This document shows positions 60,291 to 64,000 of a stretch of 64,000 nt of DNA, in pieces (within the stretch, counting starts at the first letter, position 1; every line of letters begins with the position of its first letter). The position numbers and the translations under genes are program-made. This DNA is from Nitrospinota bacterium. Its GTDB lineage: Bacteria; Nitrospinota_A; UBA7883; JACRGQ01. The stretch is from positions 1-64,000 of the forward strand of contig JAOUMJ010000001.1 of the NCBI GenBank assembly GCA_029881495.1. The letters run 5' to 3'. The notes below the pieces were generated by a model that worked only from the letters and a program-made list of their open reading frames with translations, searched no databases and was not told the origin of the DNA.

Positions 60291-60968
60291 CTATTTTTTC
60301 AATCTGCCTATTGTTTTTTCGTCTGTCAGCTCCCTCATCGCATCGGCGACTATCCACCTGGCGGAGGGGGAATCTATCTCCCGAAGTTCCCTGCAAAAGG
60401 CGACCGTCCTTTTGTTCAGGGCCCTGTTTCTCTTCCCTATCTGACGGATGGCCCAGTTCACCGCCTTCTTAACAAAGTTGCGTTCATCCGTCACCCCTTT
60501 TTTTATAAAGGGAAAAAACCTGATAAAGACCGCATCGTCCGCTTTTTTATCGCATACCGCAAGCCGCGCCATGAGGACGTATCCCGCCCGCTTTACGAAC
60601 TCCTCATCGCGCTTGTGCCATTCGACAGCTTTCTTGTAGGCAAAAGGGGTCTTCTCGAAAAGGTTCAATATCACCTGATCGCAGAGGTCCCACGAGTTAA
60701 ACTCGACCACCCACTCTTCCATCTGCCGTTCGGTAACGCTCTTCGGATCGTCCACCATCCCGGCAAGTATCCTTGCTTCATGATAGCCAGATCTCCATAG
60801 CCTGTCCGCAAGGGCTCTGTCCTTCCCTATCTCTTTCGCCAGTGCCCTCATGACAGGTATCCGTACTCCGAACGCCTTTTCAGCATTGATGCCGAAACGG
60901 GCCATCCCCTGCCGGTCCTTTTCGGAGCCGCTCTTTTCGAGACGAGCCAGAACTTCGTTTAAATCCAA
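60291..60968 (-). CDS. AlkD-like DNA alkylation repair protein
   Basis: A protein of about 225 aa with HEAT-like helical repeats of the DNA alkylation repair (AlkD/AlkC) family. Family features: GVRIPVMRALAKEIGKDRALADRLWRSGYHEARILAGM, FNSWDLCDQVILNLFEKTPF and FVKKAVNWAIRQIGKRN. AlkD removes bulky or cationic alkylated bases. The start is uncertain: TTG 60968, with GGGGTG close upstream, gives a family-like length, while the frame extends to 61082. Probably co-transcribed with the DinB-like gene, whose ATG is 22 bp before this gene's stop region. Confidence 0.88.
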   Translation of the reverse strand: MDLNEVLARLEKSGSEKDRQGMARFGINAEKAFGVRIPVMRALAKEIGKDRALADRLWRSGYHEARILAGMVDDPKSVTERQMEEWVVEFNSWDLCDQVILNLFEKTPFAYKKAVEWHKRDEEFVKRAGYVLMARLAVCDKKADDAVFIRFFPFIKKGVTDERNFVKKAVNWAIRQIGKRNRALNKRTVAFCRELREIDSPSARWIVADAMRELTDEKTIGRLKK

Positions 60969-61156
60969 TACGCACCCCAATCGATCAATTGCACGCAACC
61001 TGCTCACAATTATATTCTCAAACTGCAGATAACAGAAAAAAGCAGACCGCAGCCGTATCGACTGTATTAATACGCATACCATACTGTATAATGCAAGCCG
61101 GTGGACGCAATAGGGTCATGCAATATTTCAATAAATAACATCGGCAGGGGGACGAC

Positions 61157-61738
61157 GTGATAAATGGGGTAAAGATATTTTTCCAGTGGGTGATTGCCCT
61201 CGCCATACTTGGCGCCATCTCATGGGGACTCTACCTGGCGGCGCTCCGCGGGGCCGACATCTACAACCGGCTCGACATTACCCTTTCGCACGATACGACA
61301 GCTATAATCGCAACGACGCTTTCCGCTCTGATGATGCTTCTTCTCTCCAAAAGGAGGGGCCTGAGGATAATTTCAAAAAACAGAACCCTTAAACAAAAAT
61401 CACGCGCCTACGAAGAACTGATAGAAAAACTTTCAGCATCGGTTGTTCATACGGAAGAAGGGGTGCAGATATCCGGAGAGAATATTGAAAACGCCATCGG
61501 CTCGCTCTCCGGTAAAATGATAGCCCTTGCGTCCAGGGATGTTATCGCCGCCCTGCATGAACTGACATACTCGCTGGGTGAAAAAAATGAAACAACTACC
61601 GAAGTCTCATCCCTGTTTGAAAATCTTTTTCACGCCATCAGGAAGGATCTGGGCCATTCAGGATTTCCGGCTGACGGAGAAAAACTCCTCTCCCTTTTCC
61701 TGCTAGGCGCAAGAACCGATTCGCAACCTCTCCCTTAG
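61157..61738 (+). CDS. Membrane protein of unknown function
   Basis: A 193-aa protein starting with GTG 61157 behind CAGGGGGA. Two membrane helices are near the N-terminus (FFQWVIALAILGAISWGLYLAAL and TTAIIATTLSALMMLLLSKRR), with a long cytoplasmic helical tail (IISKNRTLKQKSRAYEELIEKL). No known family comes to mind. It faces mfd convergently with only 12 bp between stops. Confidence 0.7.
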   Translation: MINGVKIFFQWVIALAILGAISWGLYLAALRGADIYNRLDITLSHDTTAIIATTLSALMMLLLSKRRGLRIISKNRTLKQKSRAYEELIEKLSASVVHTEEGVQISGENIENAIGSLSGKMIALASRDVIAALHELTYSLGEKNETTTEVSSLFENLFHAIRKDLGHSGFPADGEKLLSLFLLGARTDSQPLP

Positions 61739-61750
61739 CGCAGAACCTTT

Positions 61751-64000
61751 TCATACTTGCGCTCCGACAGGCTCTCCCCCGGTCTTTTCCTGAACCGGAA
61801 TACGAAACAGGAACTCCTGCACCCCTTTCACCTTACCCGAGGCAAGAAGCGATGATACATCTATCGACAGCGAGCTGTTGCCGACTGGTCTCGTTTTACC
61901 CGGAAACTTTTTAACCGCCGCCTCAGCAACATCGGAAGCCGAAGCGGACGAGCCTGGAAATGCCAGAGTGAGCGCGCTCCCTTTTAGCGAGAGTTTTGAA
62001 ATGCCGAGCCTTGAACCTGCAATTCGAAGGAGCATCGCATCGAAAAGTTTTTGCGCCTTTTCCGGCGGTTGTCCATACCTGTCGGTTATCTCGCCTGTTA
62101 TCTGCTCCAGCTCTTCCGGGCTTTCGCACCGGTATAGCCTGTTGTAAAAATCCATCCTCTGATCAAGCGCAGGGATGTAGCTCTCCTCTATCTTTCCGGC
62201 AAATTCAAGATCAAGCTCCGTTTCAACTTTGGAGGAGGCCTTGCCGGTTCTTATCTCCTCGACCGCTTCGGAGAGCATCCGGCAGTATGTCTCGAACCCG
62301 ACAGCCGACACCTGCCCCGACTGCTGTGAACCAAGAAGATTACCTGTCCCCCTTATCTCCATATCGCGCGACGCGAGCTTGAATCCCGATCCGAGTTCGG
62401 AGAGCTCTTCAATCGCTTTTATCCTTTTCCTCGCGATAGGGGTTAGGGAATCGGGAACCAACAGATAAGCGTAGGCGCGATGCTTGTCCCTCCCGACCCT
62501 TCCGCGTAGCTGATATAGCTGAGCCAGTCCGAACTTGTCGGCCCTGTTCACGATTATGGTGTTCGCGTTTGGAATATCGAGTCCCGATTCGATAATCGTC
62601 GTGCAGAGGAGGATATCCACCCTGTGATGGACAAAAGCCTCCATCGCCTTTTCCAGGTCCGCGCTGTTCATCTGCCCGTGCGCCACCATTATCCGAGCGT
62701 TAGGGACAATGCTTTTCAGATGACTCCCCGCGCCATGGATGGTCTCTACGGAGTTATGGACGAAGAATATCTGCCCCCCCCTGCTTAGCTCCCTGTTAAC
62801 CGCTTCCTTTATGACCTCGTCCCCTTTACGCCTAATCAATGTTTTTATCGACAGCCTGTTCGGAGGCGGGGTGTTGATGATGCTTATGTCCCTTATCCCC
62901 GAAATGGACATATGAAGTGTGCGCGGGATCGGCGTTGCGGTAAGGGTAAGGACGTCGACTGTCGCGCGGAGTTTTTTCAGCTTCTCCTTGTGCGCCACGC
63001 CGAACCTCTGCTCCTCGTCGATGATTATCAGCCCGAGGTCGCCGAATACTATATCTTTCTGCAAAATCCTGTGGGTGCCGATAACGACGTCAACCTTGCC
63101 GTTCCGTATCTTCTCTATCGTCTCTTTCTGCTGTTGCGGCGTCACGTACCGGCTCAGCATTTCTACCGTGATCCCGAACTTCGACATCCTCCGGGAAAAA
63201 TTTTCCCAATGCTGCCTAGCCAGAAGTGTCGTTGGAGCGAGTATCGCCGTCTGTTTGCCGTCCAGCGAAGCGGCGAACGCCGCGCGCATCGCAATTTCCG
63301 TTTTACCGTAGCCGACATCGCCGCATACCAGCCTGTCCATCGGCTTGTCCGATGCCATGTCTCGCAAAACATCGTCGATAGCCGACGCCTGGTCGTCCGT
63401 TTCGCTGTACTCGAACGAATCGGCAAATTCGCTGTTCAGGACGTTGTCGGTAGAGAATCTGTATCCGGTACCGGTCTGACGCTTGGCGTATATTTCGAGG
63501 AGCTCCCCCGCCATTTCGAATATTCCTTTTCTTACCTTCTCGCGGGTCTTCTGCCAGGTCTTCCCCCCCATGCGGTCGAGCGCTGGCCTTGCTCCGCCGC
63601 CGCCTGAATATTTCTCCACAAGATACACGGAAGAGAGCGGGAGGAAGAGGAGCTGGCTCTCCGCGTACTCCAGCTCAAGATACTCGTCGCTCTCATCTTT
63701 CGCCCCGACGCTAACATTGCGGATACCGTTATAGACCCCTATCCCGTGGTCTCGATGGACAACGTAATCCCCCGGCGCGATATCCGAAAAGGCTGAAGAG
63801 AAAACCGCTTCCCGCCTCTGCGCGCGTTTTTTACCGGCAAGCCGGCTTCGCCCGAAAATCTCCTCTTCGGTCGTAAGCGAAAGTTTCAGCCTTTCGGAAA
63901 CAAACCCGGAAGAGAACCGGCCGTCTACAGTAACCATTATTCGCGGCGCGTTATCGCCCCCTGAAAGAGACGTAGAGACCAGCCCGTCAATATCGCCTGC
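61751..64000 (-). CDS. mfd: Transcription-repair coupling factor, C-terminal part
   Basis: The 3' part of mfd; the frame is open through position 64000, so the N-terminal UvrB-like half lies outside the window. Visible parts: the RNA-polymerase-interacting domain (APGDYVVHRDHGIGVYNGI), the SF2 translocase with Walker A GDVGYGKTEIAMRAAF, DEEQ motif IIIDEEQRFGVAHKEKL, motifs TLTATPIPRTLHMSISG and QLRGRVGRDKHRAYAYLL, and the C-terminal D7 TRCF domain (YGQPPEKAQKLFDAMLLR). It recognises stalled polymerase at lesions and recruits UvrA. An ATG at 63937 is internal, not the start. Confidence 0.97.
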   Translation of the reverse strand, partial: AGDIDGLVSTSLSGGDNAPRIMVTVDGRFSSGFVSERLKLSLTTEEEIFGRSRLAGKKRAQRREAVFSSAFSDIAPGDYVVHRDHGIGVYNGIRNVSVGAKDESDEYLELEYAESQLLFLPLSSVYLVEKYSGGGGARPALDRMGGKTWQKTREKVRKGIFEMAGELLEIYAKRQTGTGYRFSTDNVLNSEFADSFEYSETDDQASAIDDVLRDMASDKPMDRLVCGDVGYGKTEIAMRAAFAASLDGKQTAILAPTTLLARQHWENFSRRMSKFGITVEMLSRYVTPQQQKETIEKIRNGKVDVVIGTHRILQKDIVFGDLGLIIIDEEQRFGVAHKEKLKKLRATVDVLTLTATPIPRTLHMSISGIRDISIINTPPPNRLSIKTLIRRKGDEVIKEAVNRELSRGGQIFFVHNSVETIHGAGSHLKSIVPNARIMVAHGQMNSADLEKAMEAFVHHRVDILLCTTIIESGLDIPNANTIIVNRADKFGLAQLYQLRGRVGRDKHRAYAYLLVPDSLTPIARKRIKAIEELSELGSGFKLASRDMEIRGTGNLLGSQQSGQVSAVGFETYCRMLSEAVEEIRTGKASSKVETELDLEFAGKIEESYIPALDQRMDFYNRLYRCESPEELEQITGEITDRYGQPPEKAQKLFDAMLLRIAGSRLGISKLSLKGSALTLAFPGSSASASDVAEAAVKKFPGKTRPVGNSSLSIDVSSLLASGKVKGVQEFLFRIPVQEKTGGEPVGAQV

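Overview
The window comes from a Gram-negative bacterium with an outer membrane. It encodes an LptF-type LPS permease fragment, HldE (heptose for LPS core), a porin-like protein, several lipoproteins with lipoboxes, and periplasmic c-type cytochromes. The gene style is that of deltaproteobacteria or Nitrospinota-like lineages: a split glycine decarboxylase (GcvPA/GcvPB), a tyrA-cmk-rpsA-sppA cluster, many TPR proteins, a large PAS-GGDEF-EAL protein, and frequent GTG/TTG starts. The exact lineage cannot be settled from sequence reading alone. Most of the window is chromosomal core; accessory-looking stretches are confined to about 4.3-5.4 kb, 24.1-24.9 kb and 31.5-34.8 kb.

Layout: 0-4.3 kb holds the 5' end of lptF (minus), htpX, and two tandem paralogues joining a degenerate receiver to TPR-like repeats. 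4.3-5.4 kb is an AT-rich islet with one secreted unknown and a possible gene remnant. 5.4-9.7 kb is the glycine cleavage operon gcvT-gcvH-gcvPA-gcvPB (minus). 10-18.7 kb holds small conserved genes (YjbQ, DUF721), a TPR lipoprotein, a LolB-like lipoprotein, two paralogous small cytochromes c, a phosphodiesterase, a cytochrome c'-like protein, a periplasmic unknown and a PerM-type exporter. 18.7-24.15 kb holds the (p)ppGpp synthetase/hydrolase (minus), secA, and tRNA-Lys and tRNA-Glu behind a near-consensus promoter.

24.15-24.95 kb is a non-coding block: three 99-bp tandem repeats flanked by copies of a second repeat, and two hairpins that present CAGGA(T/C)G in their loops, as CsrA-titrating RNAs do. 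Next come a PEP-carboxykinase-like P-loop protein, a small membrane protein and the PAS-GGDEF-EAL protein. 31.5-34.8 kb is a compact module: two divergent CI-type regulators, an intergenic region with a strong promoter carrying an inverted repeat in its spacer and a structured leader resembling a c-di-GMP-I (GEMM) aptamer, and a NERD-helicase protein. I regard this module as the most interesting part of the window.

34.8-39 kb is tyrA-cmk-rpsA-sppA (minus). 39.2-47 kb holds trxB, a class I adenylate cyclase, a glycosyltransferase, radC, hldE, a HIT protein and rsmB. 47.2-47.5 kb has a 47-aa tail-anchored membrane ORF directly behind a consensus sigma-54 promoter, then tRNA-Ser. 47.6-53.5 kb holds phzF, a porin and two lipoproteins. 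53.5-59.7 kb is a minus-strand cluster: a deoxyhypusine-synthase-like gene, an MBL hydrolase, purB, purC, purS, a cNMP-binding protein and a purQ broken by a one-base frameshift. The window ends with a DinB-like protein, an AlkD-like glycosylase, a small membrane protein and the C-terminal two thirds of mfd.

Two second-messenger circuits are suggested: cAMP (class I cyclase plus a stand-alone cNMP-binding protein) and c-di-GMP (GGDEF-EAL protein next to the GEMM-like leader). Both are inferences from gene content.
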